A stretch of DNA of 60,000 bases from Branchiostoma floridae (taxonomy: Eukaryota; Chordata; Leptocardii; Amphioxiformes; Branchiostomatidae). The stretch lies in the NCBI RefSeq assembly GCF_000003815.2, contig NC_049982.1, positions 11,358,386-11,418,385 of the forward strand. The letters are read 5' to 3'. Position 1 is the first letter of the stretch. Every line of letters begins with the position of its first letter. The notes below the pieces were generated by a model that had not been told where the DNA came from, ran no database searches, and saw nothing but the letters and a program-made list of their open reading frames with translations. Of this stretch, positions 13,482-27,700 are shown piece by piece. Both the position numbers and the translations under genes were made by a program.

Positions 13482-15739
13482 TGAGTGCAGCCCAGGTCCC
13501 ATGCCGGTGTGGGAAGAACCAGTTTGCCTGTGAGCCGACACCCTGGGGCGAGTGCACATGTATCCCCTCCCAGTGGCAGTGCGACGGAGACAACGACTGT
13601 GGCGACTCCAGCGACGAAGACGGCTGCAGTAAGTAACTACTAGTCATATTTCGTAAAAGAGTAGGGGCATGCCCAGTTGTGTGATGGTACAAATCCCTCC
13701 GTCTGGAGTTGGTGATTCACTGCAAATCACCTCGATGGAGGCCTGATGAACCTCCGTCTCGTGTCAGCCACACGGTGATTACATTCAGCCGGACTCCAGG
13801 AAGAATAGTCACGTATCAGTCACTAATAGAGATCCAAATTAAACCAACATTGGCATCTTTTTTTTTGTCCATTGACCAGACAATCAGAAAAAAAAGACTG
13901 TCAAATAAGTGTCATTAATTTTAGAGGTCCATGACTGTCCATCCTAACAATGCAGTAGTACTTACACTACGTCAATCAATTTCATCAATCAGGAATTATT
14001 GCAGGATGCTAGAAACGGCTTTGTTGACATTGAAATATTAGAGTGCACCACCATGCAAGCTTGGCGTCAGTTTGACGAAAGTTTCTTGACACTTCTTTGT
14101 CCTGTTCCCCTTCCTTTCAGCCCTCCCCACCTGTTCCGACACAGACTTTACCTGCAGTAACGGCAAGTGTATCCGGCGCTCGTGGCTGTGTGACCAAGAC
14201 AACGACTGTGGAGATGACTCAGATGAGATTGCCTGTCGTAAGCACTCCCTTGTGACAGTTGTGCCTGCATTTTTATTTCGCTATGCAAGCAACCTTAAGG
14301 AGTTTAAATGTACTAGGCCTCTATATGTCTTCTTTGGGAATGACTGCAGTAGGCACAATTGCTGCTGAAATGTCCTCCTGAAGGCAATCAATCAAAGATG
14401 TTTTCAGTATTGGATGGATTTAGGTTGTCCCATCACACATGTGTAGGGTGTGTGTGAGGCTTGGTGCCTGGTAGTTGTAGGTTATGGGCAGACTTGGGTG
14501 GGTGGAGGTGAGGATTCCTGGCATGCCACACTGATGTACAACATGTGGGATCTACAATAAAGCTGTTCTCTAGCCTAACACTCCCTAGTTACACAAGTTC
14601 CTGATGTTAGAGATTTACAACAGTTTATTCCAGGACAACTGGGAAATTTAGTTGTACCCAAAAGGGCCAAGTTCCACAAATAACAAGCAAGCTTTGGTGT
14701 GGTTTTTCATAATTATACAATGTTTGACTAGAGCACAAACCACTTTCTAAAGTTGGAAGAACTCTTATCTTTTTTTTTATTATAGCTCAGTATACATGTA
14801 TGTTGAAACGTCCATTTTGAAATCCCATACAAAGGTTATCTTGTAAATAGAATGCTATTGATTTTGAATAGGTTTTTTAGTTGTCTAAAAGTATTAATTT
14901 TATGAGTATTGCTGCCAACATTGTTGGACTACCTCCTTGGACTATCCAAGTATCATTGAACCCCCTCGCTGTAAATGCAAGAGTGATTTGATTACTGTAC
15001 CGTAGTATTGCCGTTTTCTGCCTCCTTGTATCTGCCAAAGACATGAGATGTTCCTGTGTCCTGCCCTGCATGCATGTAGCTCCCAGAAACTGCACGGATG
15101 ATGAGTTTGCCTGTGCCAATGGCCAGTGCATCAGGAACAGATGGAGATGTGATGGTGATGATGACTGTGGTGATAACAGCGATGAGAACTGCCGTGAGTC
15201 ATCAAATTGTTTTTTTAATCTTTTCTGGAAGTGCTGTATATGTAAGGCAATGATTCATTGCTGATTGTAAGACAATGGTAGGGTTTATCAAAATTTTTAT
15301 TGCCCATGAGACAGTTGTAAAAGCTGACTTAACAGAATTGAGTTAATGGCAAAAAGGAGGTTTTCGAAGATTCTTTATGGTATGTGTGAGCACTCTTAAT
15401 TTAATGTTGGACGGTGCCCTAAGCTGTCCTTCTCTTGAAGATCAAAATAATGTTGCTCCATCAGATTTAAGATATTTCTAGGATGGCTTCTGTCACAATA
15501 TTTTATCCAGTCTGAAGTTCATATTGGAGGGATATAGTCTGTGGCTTTTGCCAAAGGATGAGCAGTAGGCCTTAGTAAGTACAGTAAGACATTTATTTCG
15601 ACTATTTTTCATTGTGTTTCAGCGTCGAGAACATGTACCCCAGCAGAGTTCACCTGTGGGGATAACAGCTGCATCACCTCCCTGTGGAGATGTGACAAGG
15701 ACAGGGACTGCACAGATGGGTCTGACGAGGAGGACTGTC
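13482..15739 (+). CDS. LRP4: LRP4 LDLa repeats 1-4 (four exons)
   Basis: Exons 13482-13628, 14121-14237, 15080-15193 and 15623-15739 each encode one LDL-receptor class A repeat and are phase 1 at both ends, so any could be skipped without a frameshift. Each has six cysteines and the calcium-cage signature C-D-x-D-x-D-C-x-D-x-S-D-E (repeat 1: [16 protein letters not shown]; repeat 4 has [12 protein letters not shown]). Repeat 1 has a longer first loop. Its acceptor could be at 13481 or at 13490, as both keep phase. In LRP4 these repeats form the N-terminal ligand-binding arm. Confidence 0.93.
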
Positions 15740-18700
15740 GTAAGTACTCCTCACTGATGCACCCTTTCCACTCAGGCTGCGATAGGGATACCCTTAAAGA
15801 CTAATCAATGAATCCTCTCTTGACAGCACTGTTATGAGCAGTCTCCGTTTCTTGAAATTTTCTCAAAAAAGCAGAAAATGCCATTTCGGTGAGTGTGGGG
15901 GTGCATGCCCCTGCACCTTCCAAGAAAGCTCACGCCTTTGGCACTCGCTAGTCCATAAAATCTACAAAAGAGCCCCCAAACAAAATCCTGGCTACAGGCT
16001 TTGAGCCATTAGTACTTGAAACGAATTTCATTTATGAAGAATTGTCTTTTATAGTTTTTGTTGTCTTGAGAAAAACATACTTTTATATCCTGAAGCTTAT
16101 TCAATTTGTCAAATCATACGTCACACATGTTCACTGAACAGTCCCCAACCAGTGGAAAGGGCTTTTAGCAATGTCTGACAGCTGATGACTGCCAGAACCT
16201 CTTGTCACCTGCAAATCAACCTCATTTCTAAAGACTACTTGAACCATGTAGTGCATGTTGCCCAGCAACAACATGACATGTTTAACCATGTAGAAAGCTA
16301 TCAAACACCTGTTGCCAGCAAGAAATTTGATGGCTGTGTAATATTTGTGGCATTGCTTAGCAATAGATCTTTCCACTTAAGGCTGGTACTGCTGATCTAC
16401 CAAATATTTGACAGACAGGTTTTATATCATGCATCATCCTGAAATATAGGATCACACGAGTCCACTATTGGATGTCCAATGGTTGCTCAGAGATCTCTGT
16501 AGTGAAAAAGGGCCTTAGACTGTTAGTGTTACCAACTGTCAGGGCTTGTTATTTGGCAATAAATGGGCAAGAGGTGGTTATCAGAGGGCCTTCTCTTTTT
16601 GAAGAAATATTGACAAGATATGCCATAGATTTTGCTTTTATAACAAAATACAGGAATTTTTCCAACAAATTGTAATCTTTGATTTTCATGCATTAAGAGC
16701 GAATGTCTGTAAGGGTCAAACAATGGTGGCAGGGGTCAAAAAATAGATTTGGCTCATATTTTGCACAGTGATAGTACTTGGTACACAACCCCTCAAAATA
16801 GCTTTCTTTCTGCTCAGAACCTCTCGTTGCTATGGTAGCAGGCCAAAGAAGTTTATGGGCCATATTTCCAGATTTTGGCATGTAAAAAACATGAAAATTG
16901 GCCAACTTTAGGGCACTAATCCTGATCAATGCTTTAACTTACAAACAAAAGCAGAAAGTCCTGATTAGAGCAATGCCTAAACTTGCATTAAATAGCAGTA
17001 GAGTTAATCTTCTGTAAAATCTATGGTCACGGGCAACCTGAATGCAATACACTGTTTTCACGTTCCAAAAAAACTGAAATTTTGCCCAACTTTGAAGCAC
17101 TGAAAGTCCGTAAGTGTAAAGATTTTTCGCTTGCAATTCACACCAAATAATAACCCACTAAAGAGCTATCAGATGAATGCTTGCAAAGTTTGGGTTCTTG
17201 TTTTGTTGCTACGCAATTATCCTTTAAAGTGGGTCAATTTTCATGATTTTGAGAAACGTCATTTTTTGCTATCTTTGAACTACTGTAAGTTCTAAACCAA
17301 ACATGTTCTGTTATTGGAATTTATTTGAAAAATAAACCAATATATTGTCTATTAAATGCATGCTTGTAAAGTTTGCGTTCATGTTTTGTTGCTACGCAAT
17401 TGTCCTTTAAAGTAGGTCAATTTTCATGATTTTGAGAAAATGTCATTTTTTGCTATCTTTGAACTATTGTAAGTTCCAAACCAAACTTGTTCTGTTATTG
17501 GAATTTATTTGAAAGATAAACCAATATATTGTCCATCAGACGCATGCTTGCACATTTCAGGTTCTTGTATTCTAGCAGAGTATGCACATATCTGAAGTAG
17601 GTCGTATTCCACTAATCTTGTTGTTGAAAAAAAAAACAGTTACTGTAATACACATGTCACAGTCTTTGTTTTTTTATAGAAACAATGTAACAAACACGCT
17701 ATCACCATAAAGAAAAAAAAAGTTGTAGAGATTCTACACAAAGTAATACTCGTCTTCAATGTCCCACATCCCCTCTTTCATGCAGGGATAAATCATAATC
17801 CAGTTGCACAAACAAATGTCTCACTGATACCGTAAGGCTTTTGCGTATGCCGCGGGATTAGCCCTACATAGGAGGGTGTGTCAGATGCATCCACTCAGAA
17901 CTTCCAAACATTCTGATATCTCTGCAGCTACGCACGCTACGTATACTCGTGTATGACTACAGTCTACAGTCTTATGTTTGCTTCCCACAATATTGACTCT
18001 CAAAGACTTAACTTGTTTCTACTTTGAACAAATATCACCAATATCAGTGTGTCTTTCTATTCACAGTAGCATACATATAAGACAAACATGCGTTTGGTCA
18101 ACTTCTGCAATGTCTGTGGCCAGTATTCATTTTGACAGGCAATGGCTGGAAATTGGGTACTCTTAAGGTTTTTCCACAAATGCTGACTATACACCGGCAG
18201 TGATTATTGACGACACATCTACATAAAAGTGCTCCCATTTCAGGGGTCACAGTTCAATCTTCAAGACTACCTATAAGTTCCTGTCCATGGTCAAAATAAG
18301 TACACAGAAATAGCAGAGGGTGTACATATTGTTCACATGAACATGGCACTGTAAGTGGAAAGATGCACAGAGTTTGATGAAAAACACAAGTTAAGTCTTC
18401 GGGAGTCAATATTTGTGGGGACGCAAGCATGTTTAACTTAAGTCACTGTAGACAAGGAGGTTCAACTGCAAATGTAGTAGAGTGTTCAGAAGTTCAGAGT
18501 AGATGCATCTGACTTTAACAACGAGCATGACTGTGTAGAATCCCTTCAAATGTTTGTTTTTCTTTAGTGTGGTTACACATTGTTAGTGTTATATTAATTC
18601 TATAAAAATGAAGACTACCATGTCTGGTGTATCGCCATTGTCAAAAACAAGTTTTAGGATAAGTGCGAAAAACGACCTACTTATAGGGACATGTACGTAT

Positions 18701-21700
18701 TCTGCTAGAATACAAGAACCCCAACTGTGCATAGTCATGCATTTGATAGACAATGTATTGGTTTATATTTCAAGCAGATTTCCGTTACAGAACAAGTTTG
18801 GTTTGGAATTTATCACTGTGCAAATATAGCACAAAATAACTATCAAAGTCACGAAAATTGAACTACTTTAAAGGACAATTGTGTATCAACAAAACAAGAA
18901 CTCAAATATAAGCATATATCTGATAAACAATATATTGGTTATTTCAATTACACAACAATTTTGGTTTAGAATTTATGATAGTTCAAATATAGCAAAAATG
19001 ACATATCATCAAAGTCATGAAAATCAGCCCACTTCAAAGGGAAAATGTGTACCAACAAAACAAGTACCCAAACTTTACATGCGTGCCTTTGATAAACAAT
19101 ATATTGGTTTACATTCCAAGTAAATTCCAATAACATAACAAGTTTGGTTTGGAAGTTATGATTGCGCAAAAATGGCACAAAATGACATATTATCAAAATC
19201 ATGAAAACTGACCCACTTTAAAGGACAATTGCATAGCAACAAAACAAGAACGCAAACTTTACAAGTATGCATTTAATAGACAATATATTGGTTTATCTTT
19301 CAAATAAATTCCAATAACAGAACAAGTTTGGTTTAGAACTTACAATAGTTCAAATATGGCACAAAATGACATTTTGTCAAAATCATAAAAATTGACCTAC
19401 TTTAAAGGACAATTACGGAGCAACGAAATAAGAACACAACTTTAATAAGCATGAGTTTCATAGACAATATATTGGTTTATATTTGATGTAAGTTTCAATA
19501 ACAGAACAAGTTTGGTTTGGAAGTTATGATTGTGCAAAAATGGCAAAAATGACATATTATCAAAATCATGAAAATTGACCCACTTTAAAGGACAGTTGCG
19601 TAGCAACAAAACATGAACGCAAACTTTACAAGCATGCGTTTGATAGACAATATATTGGTTTATCTTCCAAATAAATTCCAATAACAGAACAAGTTTGGTT
19701 TATAACTTACAGTAGTTCAAAGATAGCAAAAAATGACATTTCTCAAAATCATGAAAATTGACCCACTTTAAAGGATAATTGCGTAGCAACAAAACAAGAA
19801 CCCAAACTTTGCAAGCATTCATCTGATAGCTCTTTAGTAGGTTATTATTTGGTGTGAATTGCAAGCGAAAAATCTTTACACTTACGGACTTTCAGTGCTT
19901 CAAAGTTGGGCAAAATTTCAGTTTTTTTGGAACGTGAAAACAGTGTATTGCATTCAGGTTGCCCATGACCATAGATTTTACAGAAGATTAACTTTTCTGC
20001 TATTTGATGCAAGTTCAGGCATTGCCAGGCATTGCTCTAATCAGGACATTCTGCTTTTGTTTGTAAGTTAAAGCATTGATCAGGATTAGTGCCCTAAAGT
20101 TGGCCAATTTTCATGTTTTTTACATGCCAAAATCTGGAAAAATGGCCCATAAACTTCTTTGGCCTGTTGCCATAGCAACGAGAGGTTCTGAGCAGAAAGA
20201 AAGCTATTTTGAGGGGTTGTGTACCAAGTACTATCACTGCAAAATATGAGCCAAATCTATTTTTTGACCCCTGCCACCATTGTTTGACCCTTACAGACAT
20301 TCGCTCTTAATTGTTCAAGAAATTGTAATTTTTCATTTCTCTGTATAAATTGTTCCAAGAAATTTTTCAGGTGTAAATGGGAAAAGAAACATAAATGAAT
20401 TGTGTAATGTTTGCTGTCCAGCTACCATGCCAGCGACCTGTGCCCCAGATGAGTACCGCTGTGATTACGGCCGCTGCATCCTGGAGGTATATGCCTGTGA
20501 TGGTGACAACGACTGTGGCGACTGGAGTGACGAAATAGCATGTGGTAAGTTGTAAAAAATCCTTCTGCCTGCCAGTATGTGTAAGTGAATTCTAAGTATG
20601 GTCCAGAAGAGCCACCTTGTGTTTATGTTAGGGAGGACAGTTTTGGGGCCATTTAGATATAACTGTAAAAGTTTGGGACTACAAACATCAGGCTAGATTT
20701 GCTGTGATAACATTGCAAGGCTAGTTATTTTGTATCCTAACTACAAGAACTCCTACATGTATTTGGAATCAGACTTTTGAAATTCTTGAATGGGCAACCA
20801 CCTGCTTTTAAATGGTTGAGTCCATTCTTACATGGTTAACTACACCCTGTCCTGAGCGACCACCTGTCAGCAGCCATGTTTTCTCTGTCCCTTAAGTGGT
20901 GGCTGATTCCAAATTACTGAATGTTGTGAATAGTGACAAAAAGATGTTTGTTACAACTTAGTCGTATGACCTGTAGATTTTCTTGTATTGGAAGGTTTTC
21001 AGTCATAAATATATCCCATTAAATACAAGTTGCTATGCTAGCAGGAGTAATGCAAATAAAACTGCACCACATGTGACACCTATTACAGCTACCAGAAAGC
21101 CCTGTTGGTCAGGACAGACCCAGTGTGGCAGTGGACTTCCTTGTATTGGAAGGTTTACAGTCATAAATATATCCTATCAAATACACGTTTGTGCTAGCAG
21201 GAGCAATGCAAATGTAACTGCACCACATGTGACACCTGTGCGTGCACCTGTTACAGCTACCAGAAAGCCGTGTCGGTCTGGAGAGTTCCAGTGTGGCAGT
21301 GGGATCTGCATCAACGCTGCCTGGCAGTGTGACGGCGACTTTGACTGTGACGACCAGTCCGATGAGAAGAACTGCCGTGAGTAGAGAAGATTTATTTGAC
21401 AGCTAAGGTGTTGCACATCGAGTTGTTTCTTTTTTTATCACAACTTGTGGTAGAGATTTCCAGGTCAAGAAAACGGCTTCGTTGTACAACTGCTGGCAAA
21501 CTTTGTGCTCAGTTTTGACCAAAATAACAAAATCTTAACCATACATGATTATTCAACAATTCTTATTTTCCTATATGTACTTACAGAGCAAAGGTGACCT
21601 ATTCTTTTGGCTGGTTTGGTACCACTCCAGGCTATATCCCAGCACCCTTTGTTTACATTTAGAATTATAGCCATGTCCAGCTGTTTACTCTCCTGCTTGT

Positions 21701-24700
21701 TTACACACACACCCTGTTGCTTACTTGTCGGCTTGTTTACAGCCACCCCCAGCTGTGCCAGTAACCAGTTCCGCTGCCAGAGCGGGCGGTGCATCCGGTT
21801 GTCATGGCGATGTGACGGGGAGGACGACTGTTTTGACAACAGTGATGAGGTGGACTGTGGTGAGGCTACACTTCCTTCATCATTTATCTACAGTTGGCCC
21901 ATTGCACAATCATTTACATCTCAACTTTATTGCAGGCACTTGGCTCATATCACATGAACAATAAATATGAAAAGCATGGCTATGCATTTGTAAAGTTTAG
22001 ACATAAAGTAAAAGGCCTGTCCGCATCTGACAACCCCTTTGTGTTGCCATGATAATCCAGCGATGTTGTTACATGTGTATATCATCACTAATGTTGTACG
22101 AGTTGTCCCGGACTGATAAGTCACACCTGGACTCACAGGGGTGAAGTAACTGAACTGAAGTCAAGGTTCTCATCGGCTTCCGTTGGACGAACATCATCAT
22201 CATCATCAATGTTGTCCCTATATCAGTATGTGTGATGGGAGAATGCAATTATCTTTGATAGAGTAAGGAAGCACTGACAAAATAGCTAGCGTGTTGTGCT
22301 GTAGAGACTACAGTAACTTTTCTATGTAAACCGCCGCAACCATAATTAAGCCCAGCTGTTTCAGTATGGAATCCTGATGTTAGTTTGTGTTGTTTCCCCC
22401 AGCACCCCAGGTGTGTGCCCCTGACCAGTTCAGGTGTAACAACACCAGGTGTATTGGCTCCCACAAGCTGTGCAATGGTGTGGACAACTGTGGAGACAAC
22501 AGTGACGAGGCACCAGAACTGCAGTGCAGTAAGGATACCTCTCTCTATATAAATGTACCCTTGTGTTGGCATAGGACTTGATTTTTTTTAGGTCTTCTCA
22601 TGAACCGAACAGCCTGCACCATATATTCTCCATCTTGCAAATACTAAAACTATCATAATCAGGGCTGTCATTTTCAGTAATTTTATGTCATTAAGTTCAG
22701 AGTTTTTCAATGAACAGTACAAAATTTTTCTCTGTCCCAAATTTCCATTCTGGGACGGATGGATGTATACTGGAGATACTGGAGATAGCCCTTATCAAAT
22801 GGATATCGTAATTGTTAATGCTGTACATACATGTAGGTCACAGACCCATGATTTGAAAGGCTGAATCGTGGTTCAGCTGATACCTGTGGGTGTACGGCCT
22901 GTAGAGGCTCCAGTACCACATGTACTTTGATGCAAAAGGATTTACCATATTCTTTTTCCTCCAAAGACATCGAGGTTCCGGGCTCCTGTCAGGACGGCAA
23001 CGGTGGCTGTGAGCACAAGTGCAGCATGATGGGAAGCCGTATCTGGTGTTCCTGTCACGAGGGGTACCGCCTCATGCCGGATGGAAGGACTTGTGCAGGT
23101 GTGTACAGACATTTACTACTACAATCAGTCGTACTCTAAAGCTCTCATTTTTCAGTAGTTTTGGTGTGGAATGCAAGGGTTGAATATGGCCAATTTTGTT
23201 TGAGTTTGAGTTGAGTTTGAGTTTATACAGAAGTAAGTGTAAGTGTTGGCACGAGGGCAAGAAATTTTGTTGCATATCAGGACAGGGAACTTTTTCCCAG
23301 AGATAATGAATTTTAGTTAAGTCATTTTTTTCAATATTGTTTCCTTGACAGATGTTGATGAGTGCCAGCTGGAGGGCACCTGTAGTCAGATGTGTCACAA
23401 CACCATCGGCAGCTTCCAGTGCTCCTGTGTCAAAGGGTACGAGCTCAAGCCTGACAAGAAGGGCTGCAAGGCTCTGGGTAAGGCTGCTTTCCAGACATAA
23501 ACTCTTCTGTATAACTAGTAGATTTGAAGTAAAGATGGTGTTAGTTTCCTTCTGTACTTAGCACTGGCTTGTACCAGTGTACTTCCCTTATAGGCATTGT
23601 TGCGGTAGTAATTTTACTGATGTATTGCTTTTTACAGGTCCTGAAGCTTGGTTATTGTTTGCCAATCGTATCGACATCCGCCGGATGCACCCAGACAGAT
23701 CAGACTACGACCCGATCCTCAGTAACCTACAGAACGCCATCGCTCTGGACTTCCACTCCGAACTGAACTGGGTGTACTGGTCTGACGTCACTCTGGACAG
23801 GATCATGCGGGCGTACTTGAACGGCTCGGGGATGGCTGAGGTGGTCAGTACAGGGCTGGAGAGCCCAGGTGAGTGTTGATGTGTTTGTGAGTGTTGGTGA
23901 GGAGTTTTCTTGGTCTGACTTGTGGTGCTATAGTTAAAATAGGTACTTGGATGGGACAGGCCACATGTGATAGTTGGGAGCATTGGGACAATGTTGAAGA
24001 GTTGCTGCTGTGGAATCGCTTCAATGTTGAAATAAAACCGTGCACAACATTCACAACCCTCAACACTCCCATACATTATCACATGGCCTGTCCAGGTTTC
24101 CAAACATGGGTGCAACAAGGCATGTTGGTGCTACTTTGAGAAAAGGTTCTTTGAGGATGGTTTTTGTTTATGTATATACTCACAAAAACTGGAGAAAGTC
24201 TGGTGAATTTACTGCTGGTTTTGGGATGACTTTTGGTGATTCTTTTAAAAGGATGAAACCCTTTAGCTTCTGGTGCTACATTATGTGACTTTGATTGAAT
24301 TGAAATTTAATGGATTTTTTCATATAAATCGAGACTCTTTTGCTTGTGTAATTTGTTTAAAAACTGATTTGATTGTAATGTGTGGTACAACAACTGTTGA
24401 CATAAGAAGTACTAAGCATTGGCAGAAAGGTTTCATTCTTTTGAAAACTGGAGAAAAGTGAAAAACATTCAAATCATAAACAGGGGGCATCAAAGTGGGA
24501 CCGTGTATTGTTGTACCCATGTTGTAGGCTCTGCGATGTCCAGTGTAGTGGCCAGCATGAATAGGTCACTCCCCACAGCAGTGGTGTCTGCAGGACTGGA
24601 GAGTGCAGGTAGGGAGAAAGCAAGGAGGTTAAAGAAAGAGAGGAGAGCGTTCCTATTGTTCCGATCTTTGCCGCGAGTGTGAATCACATCGAAGTGCTAA

Positions 24701-27700
24701 TTACCCCAATCTGCATCTCGCCAGGCTAGCGTGGGCCTTTGTTTACGAGTCAGTTTCAACATCACTCGTCCAGGAACATCGATTTGGGGCCGGGATTTCA
24801 GCGATTTTGAGGATGATTCTCATTAAATACAGCGCTACTTTTACTAAGGAAACAGATATCAATAGTGACGATACTTCGCCTGAGGCAAGTGCGAGCATAG
24901 TTCCCCACGGGCCACAGAAATGTGTGTAACAACAAGTCACGCGGTGTAGAAGAACGCTGGGTCGGCTTTCATAGCCCAGGACACACGGAGCTATTTCATA
25001 GTATTTGTAAGAAGCTTGAGAAACGCTATGCAACTTTATTTTCAAGTCTGTCAAATTAAGATATCAAGCCATCTGTGTAAAAAAAAAATGCGTTCCTCGT
25101 GAGGCAAAAATTCCCTCAATACCGACAAAATAAATTTCCTCGGAAATATCATCTTGCTTCCCATCATTGCCATGAACATCCACGGAGCCCTCAGAGTACA
25201 AAATTCATGCATCACGAACAGCAAAAATCGATCGCAAACAGCAACAACAAATACTTATTTGGCACACCCAAGCCCACTACTATCGTTGAAAAAAAGTCTC
25301 TTTTGCGGGGCAAGCGTAATAATTTTTTAATAGACACATGAAGTAGAGAATATTGTTCATAATTCTGAGACAAAAAAATCGGGGATACAGCGACAAAAAT
25401 GCCTGTAAATTCACTCAACTTGGTCGCACAGCGCCGAAACAAGTATCGACATGATCGCCATCTTGGTCTCTCCACAACAGTACTGTTTGCACACGTCACC
25501 TTCGCTTCCCAAATAAGGAAATCTGCGGAAACTGCGCTCATCTCGCTCACAGTTCGGCAACCCTCGGTCGTCCTCGGCCGGGATCGCGGTGCATGACGTC
25601 ATGGCTGGGCTCATGTGATTGGCTGACACGTCCGGGCTCATCAGAAATGGCGGGAAACCCCGCGGCCATGATGGTCATCAGAGACGCGCCGCCGGATAGC
25701 GGAAACAATGGGCCCGGAGGGTCTGAACAATAGCCCGCAGTGGGGTGTTAATGACTGAGCTCTCTCCTGTGATTCTTTAACCTCCTTGGAGAAAGTAATA
25801 GTAGTAGTAGAGTCATACAAAGATAACATAGAAAATGCTGATTTTCCTGTACTATTTTTGTGTGTGACTTTTTAAAGACTGTGAATCATACTGAGTATGA
25901 ATGCTTTTATGCTTTTTCTACATTTGTGTAAAAGTGACATATGCCATATGGACAGTGTTATATATCCTATGGATCAGTGGCCTTCACATTACATTACATT
26001 ATACACAGTTGACCTGTCACCAGTCCTCAATCATGGGTGTGGACTTTTTAGCAGATGCTCATTAGTGGATTTATTGCTTCCTCTGAAAGCTGTAATTTTG
26101 GGCTCTGCATACTTAAGATGTATTATGCATGAGTAGGCAGCACTGGCAGACAGTGTTTTGCCATGGTGTTTTGCTGAGAAACAGTGATGCAAAATGTCCA
26201 GGTTACAGTAGTTAGCATTTATAAAAAATGCTCTTAGACTGGGAGGCTTTTTTCTTCAAAGTGTATTGTACATGATTGATGTATTACCTTTGAAATTGCC
26301 TAAAGATCAGTTTTGAACACATCATAAAGGCTGATGTCATTCCTTTTGGTGCTGCTAGGTGGTGTTGCAGTAGACTGGGTAGGGAACAAGCTGTACTGGA
26401 CAGACTCAGGCACAGCCAGGATCGAGGTGTCCCACCTGGACGGATCCTACAGGAAAGTCGTTCTGTGGGAGAATGTGGAGAAACCCAGAGCTATAGCTGT
26501 CCATCCACTGGAAGGGTAAGGAGCCTGGATTAAAAGGAATCCTAATCTGGTCCCAAATTTAAGGAAGCCAAGTTTCAAACTGTATATGTCAGTGGTCCAC
26601 ATTTAATCATTCATTTCACTGATATGATTAGAAGAATTTGTTCATGTGGCAACTCATCATTAACATAGATGTGATATGTACCATGCTTATCAGATTGCTC
26701 TGTACATTGCTTTGCTCTTGACTAGAATTTGTAGCTGTTAAACTAGCTTTGCACTGTTGAAACTTGTTGAGGCCAGTTTAGTCGCCATTTTAGAACAATG
26801 TTTGTGTCATGTAGAAGTCAGGACCAATTGTTTTTTCAATGTTTTTTCAATGACATCAAATAGTTGGTTAGGAATTTGTCTTCCTAAATTTGTACAACAT
26901 GAATATTTTGCTGATGTTGTATGATGATTACTAGTAATGAGTTTTGTTGTTATACATGAATTTGGACAGGAAACTTTTCTGGACAGACTGGGGCTCCACA
27001 CCAAAAATCGAGTCAGCAGGAATGGATGGAACTGTGCGTGGAGCGGTGGCGAAGACTAACTTGTTCTGGCCCAACGGTCTGACGCTTGACTACGCCACCA
27101 ACAAACTGTACTGGGCTGACGCCAAGCACCATGTCATCGAGTGTGCCAACTTGGATGGTACTGAGAGAAAGGCTGTCATCAGCCAAGGTGAGGAAGCGTT
27201 TAGCTGTTTCATTATGAAATCTAATGCTTGATCCTTTTAATCTTTGTCTCCCGTCCCCTGCTTATAATACATTGTAAGTTCACATGGGGAAGTTAGTGGT
27301 AATTCCCATATCACCTGCAAACCCTATTCAATCATTATAGTTGAGGGTTTTTAAAAATAGATAGCAAAGAATGTTGATGAGGTTAGACAACCAGGTGAAA
27401 AATATTAATATTTTAAAGACGATTCAATCTGTGCAACTGGATACAGAGATACAGAGATTAATTTCTGGTGTGAGTGACATTTATCACTTTTCTTCAGTGT
27501 CACTAGACTGGACTGGCAGTGTCACGTACATGTACATATGCATTGCATGTATAGTATTGATTCTCTCTGCTAGTCCATTCTTGTGACACTGAAGAAGAGT
27601 GATGGATTTCACTTAAGATGTCCAGAAGTAATCTCCATATACTATACTATCCAGTAGTAGAGATGGAATTGTCTTTGAAAATGTCAATATTAGCCTGTAA

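Noticed and set aside
18608-19202. Several 70-80-codon frames on both strands
   Set aside because: They are by-products of the ~180-bp tandem repeats in the fold-back element and repeat the same peptide fragments.
24239-24450. Weak inverted similarity (TTCTTTTAAAAGGATGAAAC versus GGTTTCATTCTTTTGAAAAC)
   Set aside because: Arms are short and imperfect with no target duplication, so I did not call an element.
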